64,000 nt of DNA from Saliniradius amylolyticus (GCF_003143555.1 NZ_CP029347.1:62001-126000), one strand, 5' to 3'; positions 34,013-42,336 are shown, numbered from the stretch's first letter. Notes: a model not told the origin generated them from the letters alone. A program made the numbers and translations.

Positions 34013-35923
34013 ATGATTCAGCTTTCCGACCTGGAATTGATGCGAGGCAGCAAAGTACTGCTTCAACAAGCCTCTGTTCGAATATATCCAGGCCACAAGG
34101 TGGGGCTGGTCGGCCCTAATGGCTGCGGAAAATCCAGTCTATTTGCTTTATTACGAGGTCAGCTGAGTCCCGATCAGGGCCATTGTGATGTGCCGGGACA
34201 CTGGCAGATTGCCAGCGTAGCTCAGGAAACACCCGCCACCGAGCGCAGAGCACTGGATTATGTGATCGATGGTGATCAGGTATTGAGGCAGATCCAGCAG
34301 CAACTTGCCGAGGCCGAGCGGGCGCAGGATGGACAGGCGATGGCGCGGTTGCATGAGCAATTAGAACATGCCGGTGGTTATGATGTGGAGGCGCGTGCCG
34401 CCACCATCCTGGCCGGCCTTGGGTTTTCACAGGCTCAGTTGACTCATTCGGTGAGTGCGTTTTCCGGTGGCTGGCGAATGCGCTTAAACCTGGCTCAGGC
34501 GTTGATTTGTCGGGCCGATTTATTGTTGTTGGATGAACCCACAAACCATCTGGACTTGGACGCGGTACTCTGGTTGGAGGGGTTTTTACAGCAATACCCG
34601 GGCACCATGGTCGTTATCTCCCACGATAAGTCGTTTCTGGATGCCACGGTAAAGGAAATTTGCAGCATCGAGCACCAGCAACTCTTGCTCTACAAAGGTA
34701 ATTATTCCAGCTTCGAGCAACAAAAAGCCGAGCGGGCCCGCCAAAAGAATTTGCAGTACCAGAAGCAGCAGGCCCAGATCGCGCATTTACAGGCCTTTGT
34801 GGATCGCTTTCGCGCCAAGGCCTCCAAGGCCAAGCAGGCTCAAAGCCGGGTCAAGCAACTGGAGAAGATGGAAAACCTGCTACCGGCTCACAGCGACAGC
34901 CAGTTTGATTTTGAATTCTTCAGTCCGCCCAAACTGCCTAACCCGCTGGTGGCGATAGACGACGTGAAGGTGGGATATGGCGATAAGCCGATATTGGAAC
35001 AGGTACAGTTGAATCTGGTACCGGGTAGCCGTATTGGTTTGCTGGGGCGCAATGGGGCAGGAAAGTCCACGCTGATTAAGCTACTGGCCGAAGAAATGAC
35101 TCCGCTTGATGGTCACTATACCACCTCGGCGGGACTAAAGATCGGCTATTTCGCTCAACACCAGCTTGAGACCTTGCATATTGATCAGTCGCCACTGGAG
35201 CACATGGTGCGCTTGGATCCTAAGGCCACCGAGCAGTCACTTCGGGACTATCTGGGAGGTTTTGGTTTCCACGGCGATCAGGCCGTTGAGCGTGTAGCGC
35301 CGATGTCCGGCGGTGAAAAGGCCAGATTGGTACTGGCTCTCCTTGTCTATACAAGGCCAAATCTGTTGTTATTGGACGAACCGACCAACCACTTGGACCT
35401 TGAAATGCGCCATGCGTTGAATATGGCGCTGCAGGGCTTTGAGGGGGCTCTAGTACTGGTATCTCACGATCGTCACCTGCTTTCCAGCGTCTGTGACGAT
35501 TTTTATTTAGTCGATAATGGCCGGGTGGAGCCTTTTAAGGGCGACATCGAGGACTACCGGCGTTGGCTTACCGAGTCTGTAACAGTCTCTGCTTCTCAGA
35601 AAGGTACCGGACCCAAGCGGGACCGTAAGGCAGAAAAGCGTCTGCAGGCTGAATTCCGCCAGCGGACTCAGCCGCTTCGCAAGGCCATCGACAAGCTGGA
35701 AAAAAAGATGGAAGTCGCCAGCGCCGAGTTGAAGCAGATTGAAGAGCACCTGACCGATACCACTCTTTACGAGGAGGAGAATAAGACTAAGCTTAAAGAA
35801 CTACTCGAAAAGCAGAGCAACGCCAAATTGAAACTGGAAGAAGCCGAACTCGATTGGTTAACCCAGCAGGAACAGCTGCAACACATGGAGCAAGAGTTTG
35901 AACACGAACTGGCAGGTGGATGA
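34013..35923 (+). CDS. yheS: ABC-F family ATPase YheS
   Basis: The 636-residue protein has two ATP-binding cassettes in one chain and no membrane segments, the ABC-F layout. Walker A motifs are GPNGCGKSS (about 34-42) and GRNGAGKST (about 344-352). The signatures are SAFSGGWRMRL and MSGGEKARL, and both Walker B regions read LLLLDEPTNHLDL. A charged linker and a coiled-coil C-terminal extension (about 535-630) follow. ABC-F proteins act on the ribosome; YheS is linked to translation of difficult sequences in E. coli. It overlaps the next gene by 26 bases. Confidence 0.94.
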   Translation: MIQLSDLELMRGSKVLLQQASVRIYPGHKVGLVGPNGCGKSSLFALLRGQLSPDQGHCDVPGHWQIASVAQETPATERRALDYVIDGDQVLRQIQQQLAEAERAQDGQAMARLHEQLEHAGGYDVEARAATILAGLGFSQAQLTHSVSAFSGGWRMRLNLAQALICRADLLLLDEPTNHLDLDAVLWLEGFLQQYPGTMVVISHDKSFLDATVKEICSIEHQQLLLYKGNYSSFEQQKAERARQKNLQYQKQQAQIAHLQAFVDRFRAKASKAKQAQSRVKQLEKMENLLPAHSDSQFDFEFFSPPKLPNPLVAIDDVKVGYGDKPILEQVQLNLVPGSRIGLLGRNGAGKSTLIKLLAEEMTPLDGHYTTSAGLKIGYFAQHQLETLHIDQSPLEHMVRLDPKATEQSLRDYLGGFGFHGDQAVERVAPMSGGEKARLVLALLVYTRPNLLLLDEPTNHLDLEMRHALNMALQGFEGALVLVSHDRHLLSSVCDDFYLVDNGRVEPFKGDIEDYRRWLTESVTVSASQKGTGPKRDRKAEKRLQAEFRQRTQPLRKAIDKLEKKMEVASAELKQIEEHLTDTTLYEEENKTKLKELLEKQSNAKLKLEEAELDWLTQQEQLQHMEQEFEHELAGG

Positions 35924-36341
35924 TTTCTGGCAAGTCAGCCTGGACTGGTATCAGCAAGGGCAGCGTCACTTTCTGGCGTTGCAGGATAAGTATGGCCTGA
36001 ATGTCAATCTGGCACTGCTTTCGCTTTATACTGCTAAGCATGGCTATGTGCTCACCGAGCAGAATTATCACCAGCTGGTGGAAGCACTGGAAGGCACAGA
36101 AAAAATTCTTTCCCCCTTGCGCCAGCTTAGGCGCAAGACAAAAGCCATGGATAGCGGTGCTTATAAAGATATGAAAGCCGCCGAGCTGGCTCTTGAGCGG
36201 CGTCAGCAAAGTGCCTTATTGGTGATGCTAAAGCACCTCGAGGTTGAGCGCGGTGATGGACACAGCAACCTGGCTAACTATTGTCAAAGTCAGGGCGTCT
36301 CTGCTCCCAAACAGCTCGAGTCTTTGCTGGCACTGATTTAG
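35898..36341 (+). CDS. TIGR02444/DUF2390 family protein
   Basis: The 147-residue, mostly helical protein matches the remembered DUF2390 pattern: FWQVSLDWYQQ, a YGLNVNLALLSLY stretch near residue 30, RQLRRKTK and a LLKLLE-like C-terminal helix. The function is unknown. The TTG at 35898 has GGAG seven bases upstream and is inside the yheS end, suggesting coupled translation; a GTG at 35916 is the alternative. It is commonly found next to yheS in gammaproteobacteria. Confidence 0.8.
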   Translation: MNTNWQVDDFWQVSLDWYQQGQRHFLALQDKYGLNVNLALLSLYTAKHGYVLTEQNYHQLVEALEGTEKILSPLRQLRRKTKAMDSGAYKDMKAAELALERRQQSALLVMLKHLEVERGDGHSNLANYCQSQGVSAPKQLESLLALI

Positions 36342-36411
36342 CGTGCGTTTGCCCAGCCTTCTGGAGCATGATGCTGGCGGTACCCGCTTTTCATAGCCAA
36401 ACCCACCGAAG

Positions 36412-36427
36412 TTTGACACCGGTCAAA
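36412..36427. promoter_or_regulatory. Operator-like palindrome over a TTGACA element
   Basis: TTTGAC-ACCG-GTCAAA is a perfect 6-4-6 inverted repeat. It contains a consensus -35 TTGACA (36413-36418) about 65 bases before the DUF3149 gene; the -10 is unclear (TCATAC, spacer 18). A dimeric repressor site is a reasonable guess, but the protein is unknown. Confidence 0.4.
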
Positions 36428-36482
36428 TAACCCTACTCATACAGGGGTAAAATGGCGTCATTATCCTTAAACGGAGGTCGCT

Positions 36483-36614
36483 ATGTTAGAGCTTATATTC
36501 AATGATCCTGTGGCTTGGGGCTCCCTGCTGGGCATCGGTGTTACTGTGGCTATTTGCCTGTATTACTTATATTTGTTTTTGCATAAGGTGCATCAGTCAA
36601 ACAAGCACTCCTGA
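36483..36614 (+). CDS. Small membrane protein, DUF3149 family
   Basis: This 43-codon gene has an excellent ribosome binding site (GGAGG, five bases before ATG). It encodes one hydrophobic helix (about residues 10-34, AWGSLLGIGVTVAICLYYLY) flanked by MLELIFNDPV and HKVHQSNKHS. The N-terminal FxDPVAxxSLxGI pattern and length match DUF3149 small membrane proteins. Function is unknown. It follows the yheS unit after 141 bases with its own possible promoter and operator, and its stop codon lies inside a perfect palindrome. Confidence 0.8.
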   Translation: MLELIFNDPVAWGSLLGIGVTVAICLYYLYLFLHKVHQSNKHS

Positions 36615-36639
36615 TATGGGCCGAAATCCATATCAGGAG
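36608..36639. terminator. Perfect 12-bp inverted repeat between DUF3149 and the next gene
   Basis: CTCCTGATATGG (36608-36619) and CCATATCAGGAG (36628-36639) form a perfect stem with an 8-base loop. It overlaps the DUF3149 stop. No T-run follows on the plus strand; on the minus strand TGCTTGTTTG follows. Its position between convergent genes suggests termination, mainly of the minus-strand gene. Confidence 0.6.
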
Positions 36640-36646
36640 CTGCTGA

Positions 36647-37162
36647 CTAAGCAAAAGGTGTGATCAAGGTGGTGGAATCCCCGGCGTACTCCGCCTCTGG
36701 GTGGTACTCATGCATCATGGTCTCAATATTTTTGGCTTCTTTGGCATGTACATCAATCATAAGTAAGTACTTACCATTATCTATCTCATGGGCGTACTTG
36801 CGCAGATGATAGTTACGTTTGTGCATGCCGTAGAGACCGCCACACCAGGCGCCAAAGCCACAGAATACGACAAAGGCAAAAATGTAGGCAGCGGTTGGCA
36901 GTTGGGCGCCCAGATTACTCATGTTAAGAGCCGTTAATGCAATGGCCCCTATCACCAGGCCTATTAAAAATCCTTGTTCACCTGAATGCACCATATCATT
37001 CTGCTGGTAGATATTAGCGGAGTGAATATGCCGTCGATGCAGGCCATTCTCATCCTTGCTGACCACATGAAAGTTCCAGTCTGAGATCCCGGCTTTGTGC
37101 AGATCCCGGGAAATTTGCTCGGTATTGTCTAAGTGATCCACTAAAAAATACAGTCGTCTCAT
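36647..37162 (-). CDS. Unknown two-helix membrane protein
   Basis: I do not recognise this 171-residue protein. Residues 1-60 are soluble, with RRLYFLVDHLDNTEQISRDL, which looks like an N-terminal regulatory alpha/beta unit. Two membrane helices at about 65-85 and 90-112 are glycine and alanine rich, and a soluble C-terminal part has LLMIDVHAKEAKNIE. Similar proteins are sometimes called magnesium-transporter-like. ATG 37162 is preferred over the adjacent ATG 37165 because of its five-base spacing to AGGAGG. Confidence 0.7.
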   Translation of the reverse strand: MRRLYFLVDHLDNTEQISRDLHKAGISDWNFHVVSKDENGLHRRHIHSANIYQQNDMVHSGEQGFLIGLVIGAIALTALNMSNLGAQLPTAAYIFAFVVFCGFGAWCGGLYGMHKRNYHLRKYAHEIDNGKYLLMIDVHAKEAKNIETMMHEYHPEAEYAGDSTTLITPFA

Positions 37163-37190
37163 CATACCCTCCTGTGAGGTGAGTGTAGAC

Positions 37191-37207
37191 TGTATAATTA
37201 TTGTACA
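37191..37207. promoter_or_regulatory. Near-perfect 17-bp palindrome in the divergent gap before yheT
   Basis: TGTATAATTATTGTACA reads the same on both strands except for one mismatched pair and the central base. It contains TATAAT (37193-37198) and lies 29 bases from the start of the minus-strand membrane protein. The symmetry and position suggest an operator or promoter-operator; the regulator is not identified. Confidence 0.45.
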
Positions 37208-37301
37208 AATGTGAGATTTTCGCGAAGAATCAGTCTGCCATGACGGTGGTTTTCCTTATAATGAGTCGAATGTTAGTGCCAGATTGTCGAAGGGAGAGAC
37301 A

Positions 37302-38321
37302 TTGACTCAGCCAGAGCCAGAATATGGACAAATAAAACAAAGTGATTTCTACCCACCCTGGTGGGCGCGCAATCGTCATGTGCAGACCATCTTCCCACGC
37401 TTCTTTCAGCGGCGGCGTCAGGTGGCTCTGGAATGGCAGAATTTGGATCTACCGGATAATGACTTTGTAGAACTGGCCTGGACACCTAAGCCGGATGACA
37501 ATGCTCCGCTGGTGGTGTGTTTTCACGGACTGGAAGGGTCCGCCAAGAGCCACTACGCCAACGACATGCTGGCCAACCTTTTTGAACAAGGCTGGCAGGC
37601 AGTGATGATGCATTTTCGTGGCTGCGGACGCCAGTTGAACCGCACTGCACGTGCTTATCACTCGGGCGATACGCAAGATGCGTTATTCCTGCTGGACTGG
37701 CTTCGTAAACGCTTTCCTTCCCGTCCTCTGGCCGCCATGGGGTTTAGCCTCGGCGCCAATATGCTACTCAAGTTATTAGGCGAAAATCCCAATTCCAGCG
37801 GTATTCGCGCGGCCGTAGCAATCTCACCACCGTTTAAGCTGGCTGAATGTGGTGAGGCGATCCAAAGCGGTTTCTCGCGATTGTATCAGCGCTATCTGAT
37901 TAGAAGTATGTGCGAGCGTACCATGGCCCGGATGCGAAGTGTGGATCACGGTGACAAGCTAACCCTTAGAGATCGTGAAATTATGGGGCTTAAGACCTTT
38001 CGTGACTTCGATCAACGAGTAACGGCACCGCTGCACGGCTTTAGCAGCGCCGACGATTACTATCGACAGTGCAGTTCGGTGAGCTATCTGAAGCGCATTA
38101 AGCAGCCTACTCTTATCCTGCATTCCAAAGACGACCCCTTTATGAGCCCAAGTGTGGTGCCCAAGGTCGAGGATTTGTCGCCTGCAGTGACTCTGGAGCT
38201 CAGTGAGAAGGGAGGTCACGTGGGCTTTATGCAGGGCGTGCCCTGGCGCCCGCAAATCTGGTTGCATGAGCGAGTCGCGGCGTTTTTCAGGCCTTATCTT
38301 GACTCAGTGACTTCGGCCTGA
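37302..38321 (+). CDS. yheT: YheT family alpha/beta hydrolase
   Basis: The 339-residue protein has the YheT signature PPWWARNRHVQTIFPRFF near the N-terminus and an alpha/beta hydrolase core: FHGLEGS (oxyanion region), nucleophile in MGFSLGANML, Asp region in LHSKDDPFM and His in KGGHVGFMQG. E. coli YheT is a putative esterase of unknown substrate. The TTG at 37302 is chosen for its GGGAG about five to eight bases upstream; an earlier TTG at 37284 lacks this. In E. coli it directly follows yheS; here four small genes or sites separate them. Confidence 0.9.
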   Translation: MTQPEPEYGQIKQSDFYPPWWARNRHVQTIFPRFFQRRRQVALEWQNLDLPDNDFVELAWTPKPDDNAPLVVCFHGLEGSAKSHYANDMLANLFEQGWQAVMMHFRGCGRQLNRTARAYHSGDTQDALFLLDWLRKRFPSRPLAAMGFSLGANMLLKLLGENPNSSGIRAAVAISPPFKLAECGEAIQSGFSRLYQRYLIRSMCERTMARMRSVDHGDKLTLRDREIMGLKTFRDFDQRVTAPLHGFSSADDYYRQCSSVSYLKRIKQPTLILHSKDDPFMSPSVVPKVEDLSPAVTLELSEKGGHVGFMQGVPWRPQIWLHERVAAFFRPYLDSVTSA

Positions 38322-38565
38322 ACTTCTGCCGGCAATAGCGGCCGATCCCCATCAGACTGATGGCAATCCAGAAGCATTCAATGATCACTGAGGCCAGGTT
38401 AAAGTTAAACCACAGAGAGATCATCAGCAGGCAGGCTCCACCTAGATTGATCAGGGAAAAGGCCAGATCCTCGGCCGTCAGGCGACCGGATTGAATCAGA
38501 AAATAGCCCAGCACCACCAGAGCTGTACCCAGAGTGCCTACAATATCGTGCCAGTAAAATTCCAA
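38287..38565 (-). CDS. CBU_0592-like small membrane protein
   Basis: The 92-residue protein has three hydrophobic segments and the family pattern GTLGTALVVLGYFLIQSGRL ... FSLINLGGACLLMISLWFNFNLASVIIECFWIAISL (quoted in part). It matches CBU_0592-type membrane proteins of unknown function. A TTG at 38565 is chosen because AGGAGG is four bases upstream; a GTG at 38583 would place that site inside the gene. Its 3' end overlaps the yheT end by 35 bases, tail to tail. Confidence 0.75.
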   Translation of the reverse strand: MEFYWHDIVGTLGTALVVLGYFLIQSGRLTAEDLAFSLINLGGACLLMISLWFNFNLASVIIECFWIAISLMGIGRYCRQKFRPKSLSQDKA

Positions 38566-38762
38566 GAGTCCTCCTGAGGCCACAAGGGCCGAATGCGGCT
38601 CGGATTATACTCTAAAGTTTACCAAAGTCAGGATCATAAAAGGCATAGCTATAGTTGCAATCCCTTTCGTAAGATTGCTAGTGTTGTATTTATTAGAGCC
38701 CCTCCTGAAGTCAGGGGTAGGAAATATGGAATTAAAATATAACAAAAGAATAGGAGTTAAGG

Positions 38763-39560
38763 ATGAGGCACCGAAAGTATCTTTGTGTTCTGTGGGTATT
38801 CCCTCTCTATTACAGCATCCCTTCTTTAGCATCAACCTGCGGTGAAATAGTTCAGACAAAGGTTTGTACTGACTATACAAAATTCGCTTCAGATGGCACC
38901 ACATGGACAGGGACTACATGTTGGTATGAGAATGAATATGAGGACCATGCATGCTACGAAGAAGGAGGGACCGATGATGGCGGTAGTGGGAGCACCGGAG
39001 GAACGGGTGCTGATAATGACTCTTCTTACCTAGGTACTCCAGTCGATAATGATGCAGATGGTCAGTTAGATTGCTGGAAAGATGTTGTAAAAGACGGGGA
39101 CTATCATTTAGACAGTGGAGATGACTTTGGTCATAGAATAATTGATGGGCAAGACGATCACCATAAGGGGATTGATATTCAGGCAACTCTTGGCACTCAG
39201 ATATATTCTCCTGGTTATGGAAGAGTTAGAAGTACTGCGCAGTCAACAGAAGAAAGTCCGTATAATGGTGCTCATGTGCGAATGCGGTATACAACGTCTG
39301 ATGGTATAGAATATGAAGCTGTAATGATTCATATGAAAAAGGACTCAGTTATAGTTAACAGGGGAGACATCGTTAAGCCTGGACAATTAATAGGTGAAGT
39401 CAATAGCACGGGGCAAAGCTCAGGAAATCACTTGCACTTTCAAATATACAGGATATACGAAACTGAAATAGAAAAAGGAAAGGTAAAAGAATCAAAGAAA
39501 GCGGTTGATCCAGTCTCACGAATGGGAGACGAGCAATGTACAAAACAAGGAGTGGAGTAA
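38763..39560 (+). CDS. Exported M23-family (lysostaphin-type) metallopeptidase
   Basis: The 265-residue protein has a signal peptide (ending SLAS), a cysteine-rich N-terminal segment (about 25-68, five to six Cys), a Gly/Ser/Thr-rich linker and an M23 peptidase domain (about 120-245). Zinc ligands are HHKGIDIQ (HxxxD-type) and HLHFQ (HxH), and the middle VMIHMKKD is also present. M23 enzymes cut peptidoglycan cross-bridges or other Gly-rich peptides. The base composition is clearly more AT-rich than the flanks, and the start has GGAG at normal distance. The gene is coupled to the next one by an overlapping TAATG. Confidence 0.82.
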   Translation: MRHRKYLCVLWVFPLYYSIPSLASTCGEIVQTKVCTDYTKFASDGTTWTGTTCWYENEYEDHACYEEGGTDDGGSGSTGGTGADNDSSYLGTPVDNDADGQLDCWKDVVKDGDYHLDSGDDFGHRIIDGQDDHHKGIDIQATLGTQIYSPGYGRVRSTAQSTEESPYNGAHVRMRYTTSDGIEYEAVMIHMKKDSVIVNRGDIVKPGQLIGEVNSTGQSSGNHLHFQIYRIYETEIEKGKVKESKKAVDPVSRMGDEQCTKQGVE

Positions 39561-40630
39561 TGAGTAAGTTTTTTTCTGGGATTTTATTAATTGTTATTTC
39601 TGTGAGTGCTTATGGGGCCAGCCTCAGTCATGAAAAGAAAGATCAGATTCTGAGCTCCTACTTGATGGAGGAGGGGGGGTTTTCAGTTCTAGCAAGAGAA
39701 AATGGGAAAGGCTTGTTAAAAAAATTTAATAAGGAAGGGGAGGTAATTCATGAGAGATATTTACCATGGGTGCCTACTCACTCTAGCTCTAATGACTTGA
39801 GTGAATATGTTTTGGTAGCAAGCTTAAACAGGAATGGGCATAGTGGCGTTGATGAAGCGCTCCTTATAGCTGTTGACGGTAGAGAAAGACGCTTTACTAA
39901 CGTCCAAAACATTAAAAAGATTCCTGGAAAAGGAGGAGTTGTGATCATGACAGCTCACAATACTGATAAGACTCAACTCACCTTTATTAACTCCAAAGGT
40001 TTAACGGTAAAAGAGGTAATACTTGAAAGGTTATCAGGCCGTAAGCAATTCATATCAGTCTCCCCTGAGATGGAACGGATGTCTTTCAATGGATACTTCC
40101 CAGATTGCTGTAGTGTCAGCGTCACGGAACTCATGCATGGTGACAACTTTGAACAATCTATAAGTTATCGCTTTGATGGGTTGCCTATTTACCAGCATCT
40201 ACAGGTTGGTAACGGGGTGTCCGTTATAAATGTTGATAAAAAGCTATTGGCTTTTGGCTCAAATGAAAAGTATTGGAGCTTTTCGGAATTCCCCGTCTAT
40301 TCAGTTACATTATCTGACAACGGCCAATACCTACTCGTAACCAGTGATATTCCTAATCGCTATGCGGTTTTGAAGCCGAATGGTGAGGTTGTTTTATCCA
40401 GTGTTAATAATAGGGTTCTCTCCAAAATAAAAGGCGTGCCATACGCGATTAATGGTAATAAATTAGTATATAGGAACGAGCATAATGGGGGTAAGACTTT
40501 CTTATCTCTTGTTAATGGAAAAGTTGTCGGTAGTCATAGTGTTGCAAAAGGAAAATTATTGAGATTTGATGGTGAGTACGGCTTGGTTGTTGCTGATGGT
40601 AAGTTGATTAGGAAACGTTTGATTAAATAG
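39560..40630 (+). CDS. Unknown exported protein of the AT-rich island
   Basis: I do not recognise this 356-residue protein. It has a signal peptide (SKFFSGILLIVISVSAYGAS) and a mature region of repeated short beta units such as SDNGQYLLVTSD, AVLKPNGEVVLSS and LSLVNGKVVGSH, which suggests a beta-propeller. The ATG at 39560 overlaps the M23 stop (TAATG) and has AAGGAG seven bases upstream; the longer form from 39536 is not supported. The gene shares the AT-rich composition of the M23 gene and probably forms one transferred unit with it. Confidence 0.7.
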   Translation: MSKFFSGILLIVISVSAYGASLSHEKKDQILSSYLMEEGGFSVLARENGKGLLKKFNKEGEVIHERYLPWVPTHSSSNDLSEYVLVASLNRNGHSGVDEALLIAVDGRERRFTNVQNIKKIPGKGGVVIMTAHNTDKTQLTFINSKGLTVKEVILERLSGRKQFISVSPEMERMSFNGYFPDCCSVSVTELMHGDNFEQSISYRFDGLPIYQHLQVGNGVSVINVDKKLLAFGSNEKYWSFSEFPVYSVTLSDNGQYLLVTSDIPNRYAVLKPNGEVVLSSVNNRVLSKIKGVPYAINGNKLVYRNEHNGGKTFLSLVNGKVVGSHSVAKGKLLRFDGEYGLVVADGKLIRKRLIK

Positions 40631-40685
40631 AGAGTTTCACTGTATCAGTGCTCCTAGATTCAACTAATAACTGAGCTTAGCCACT

Positions 40686-40904
40686 ATGATTATTCCTATC
40701 GACCAACTGGCATCCCAGACGCTGGATAATATTATCGAGGCCTTTGTGCTGCGCGAGGGCACGGACTATGGTGAGCAGGAGGCCAGTCTGGAGCAGAAGA
40801 AGCAGGATGTGCATCGGCAGCTGCAAAGCGGCAATGTGCTACTGGTATATTCGGAGCTGCATGAATCGGTGAATCTGGTGCCTAAGGATCAGTTTGAAGA
40901 ATAA
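40686..40904 (+). CDS. yheU: YheU family protein (UPF0270)
   Basis: The 72-residue protein begins [20 protein letters not shown] and has [10 protein letters not shown] and [19 protein letters not shown], the UPF0270 pattern. Function is unknown. In E. coli yheS-yheT-yheU are contiguous; here the AT-rich island separates yheU from yheT. Base composition returns to that of the backbone here. Confidence 0.92.
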   Translation: MIIPIDQLASQTLDNIIEAFVLREGTDYGEQEASLEQKKQDVHRQLQSGNVLLVYSELHESVNLVPKDQFEE

Positions 40905-40915
40905 AGAGTTAAAAC

Positions 40916-40941
40916 GCCCCGGCACAAGCCCGGGGCTTTTT
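40916..40941. terminator. Intrinsic terminator between yheU and yceI
   Basis: GCCCCGG (40916-40922) pairs with CCGGGGC (40930-40936), followed by five T residues. The preceding AAAA would act as the T-run on the other strand, so it probably also ends the minus-strand yceI transcript. Confidence 0.9.
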
Positions 40942-40943
40942 GA

Positions 40944-41507
40944 TTATTCGGGCTGGAAACGCACCGAGAAAGTGGTGGGTACTGTGGGCGAAATGCTGCT
41001 AAGACCGGCGATTTCCTGCAGCTTTTTGATGCCATTAGTCAGGCTATAGTTGACCGCACTAACCACTATAGGCGAGACGGTGCTGGCCTGCAGACTGCCA
41101 TCGGCAAGACGAGTGACAGTTACATGAACCTGAAGGTCACCTTGTTGGCTATTGAGTGACAGCTTTCCATTAATCCTGGTGGTCAGACTCTCACCGGCTT
41201 CCAAAGCTAATGCCGCATCAGGTACCTGAGCGGTAAAGGTGGCGTTAGGGAACATCTTAAACAGGTGCTCCTGCATACGGCGATCACGGATGTCGATATT
41301 GGTATTAACCGAACTCAGGTCTATGACCACCTTAAGCTGACCTTCGTCACTTAAGCGACCCGTCAGGCTTTCGAAACGGTGAGTTTCGGTAATGGTGTTA
41401 TTTTTGGTAGACAAAAAGTGCAGGCTGGATTGTTGTTGATCCAGAGTCCAGGCCGCCATGCTGGAGGCCGAGAATAGCAGGGCCGTTGCCAAGCTAAGAG
41501 TTTTCAT
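40944..41507 (-). CDS. YceI family protein
   Basis: The 187-residue exported protein has a signal peptide (LSLATALLFSASSMAA) and a lipocalin-like YceI domain (AAWTLDQQQSSLHFLSTK, SVNTNIDIRDRRMQEHLFKM and a final TTFSVRF strand). YceI relatives bind isoprenoid quinones. Here it could bind a lipid in the periplasm; this is inference. ATG 41507 has GAGGAG upstream. Its start overlaps the cysQ end by 14 bases. Confidence 0.88.
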   Translation of the reverse strand: MKTLSLATALLFSASSMAAWTLDQQQSSLHFLSTKNNTITETHRFESLTGRLSDEGQLKVVIDLSSVNTNIDIRDRRMQEHLFKMFPNATFTAQVPDAALALEAGESLTTRINGKLSLNSQQGDLQVHVTVTRLADGSLQASTVSPIVVSAVNYSLTNGIKKLQEIAGLSSISPTVPTTFSVRFQPE

Positions 41508-42336
41508 AAGGCTCCTCAATATTGTGTTGAATGATTTTTTGCCAATCGACATCGGGGTCGCCCAGCACCACAAAGTCCGGGTTGATAAGTGAATTACGCC
41601 GATTATAGGTAAGCGGTTCAAAGTTGGCCGCCAGCACCTGGCCCCCGGCCTCGGCTACAATGCATTGTGGTGCGCCCGTGTCCCACTCGCCGGTTACGCC
41701 GATACGTAAAAATACATCGGCTTTCCCCTCGGCCACGAAGCACGCTTTTAGCGAGCAGCTTCCCAGTGGCAGAGTGGCGTACTGGCGTTCAGAAGATAAA
41801 CTGTTCATCACCTTTTCCTGAGCCTGGCGGCGACTGATCGCGATGATCACCTTGGACTCAGACGGATCGTCTAAGCGGCGCACATTAATCGGCTGAGTCT
41901 GCCCGTCGGCCTGCTTAAAGGCACCACTGCCCTGACGCGCGAAATAGAGGGTATCGCCGATGGGCCAGTAGATAACCCCCAGTACCGGCTGGTTGTCTTC
42001 CACCAAGCTAATGTTGATGGCAAAGTCGCCACTGCGGGCGACAAACTCCTGAGTGCCGTCAATAGGATCAATCAGCCAATAGCGCTGCCAGTGCTCCCTT
42101 TCACTGAGTGCCCCATTGTTTTGCTCTTCCGACATGATGGGGATCTGAGGCGTGGCTTCAAGTAACCGGTGACAGATAATCTCATTGGCGCGAAAGTCGG
42201 CGCTGGTCACCGGTGACTGGTCGGCCTTGGTGTAACTTTTGAAGTCCCCGCTTTCATAGATACGCAATACCTCCTGGCCAGCCTCATAGGCGGCGTCTTT
42301 GGCTATATTGAGCAGGGCATCGAGGGGCATGGGCAT
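41494..42336 (-). CDS. cysQ: 3'(2'),5'-bisphosphate nucleotidase CysQ
   Basis: CysQ hydrolyses 3'-phosphoadenosine 5'-phosphate, a by-product of sulfate assimilation, to AMP. The 280-residue inositol-monophosphatase fold protein has the Mg-binding motifs DPIDGTQEF (about 85-93), EEQNNG (Glu near 64) and WDTGAPQCIVAEAGG (about 215-229). It lies between nudE and yceI on the minus strand, one base after the nudE stop, as in E. coli-like cysQ/nudE contexts. Confidence 0.93.
   Translation of the reverse strand: MPMPLDALLNIAKDAAYEAGQEVLRIYESGDFKSYTKADQSPVTSADFRANEIICHRLLEATPQIPIMSEEQNNGALSEREHWQRYWLIDPIDGTQEFVARSGDFAINISLVEDNQPVLGVIYWPIGDTLYFARQGSGAFKQADGQTQPINVRRLDDPSESKVIIAISRRQAQEKVMNSLSSERQYATLPLGSCSLKACFVAEGKADVFLRIGVTGEWDTGAPQCIVAEAGGQVLAANFEPLTYNRRNSLINPDFVVLGDPDVDWQKIIQHNIEEPYENS

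Noticed and set aside
38605-38904. 99-codon minus-strand frame at the start of the AT-rich island
   Set aside because: It is antisense to the M23 signal peptide region, has no ribosome binding site, and looks like a chance frame in AT-rich DNA.
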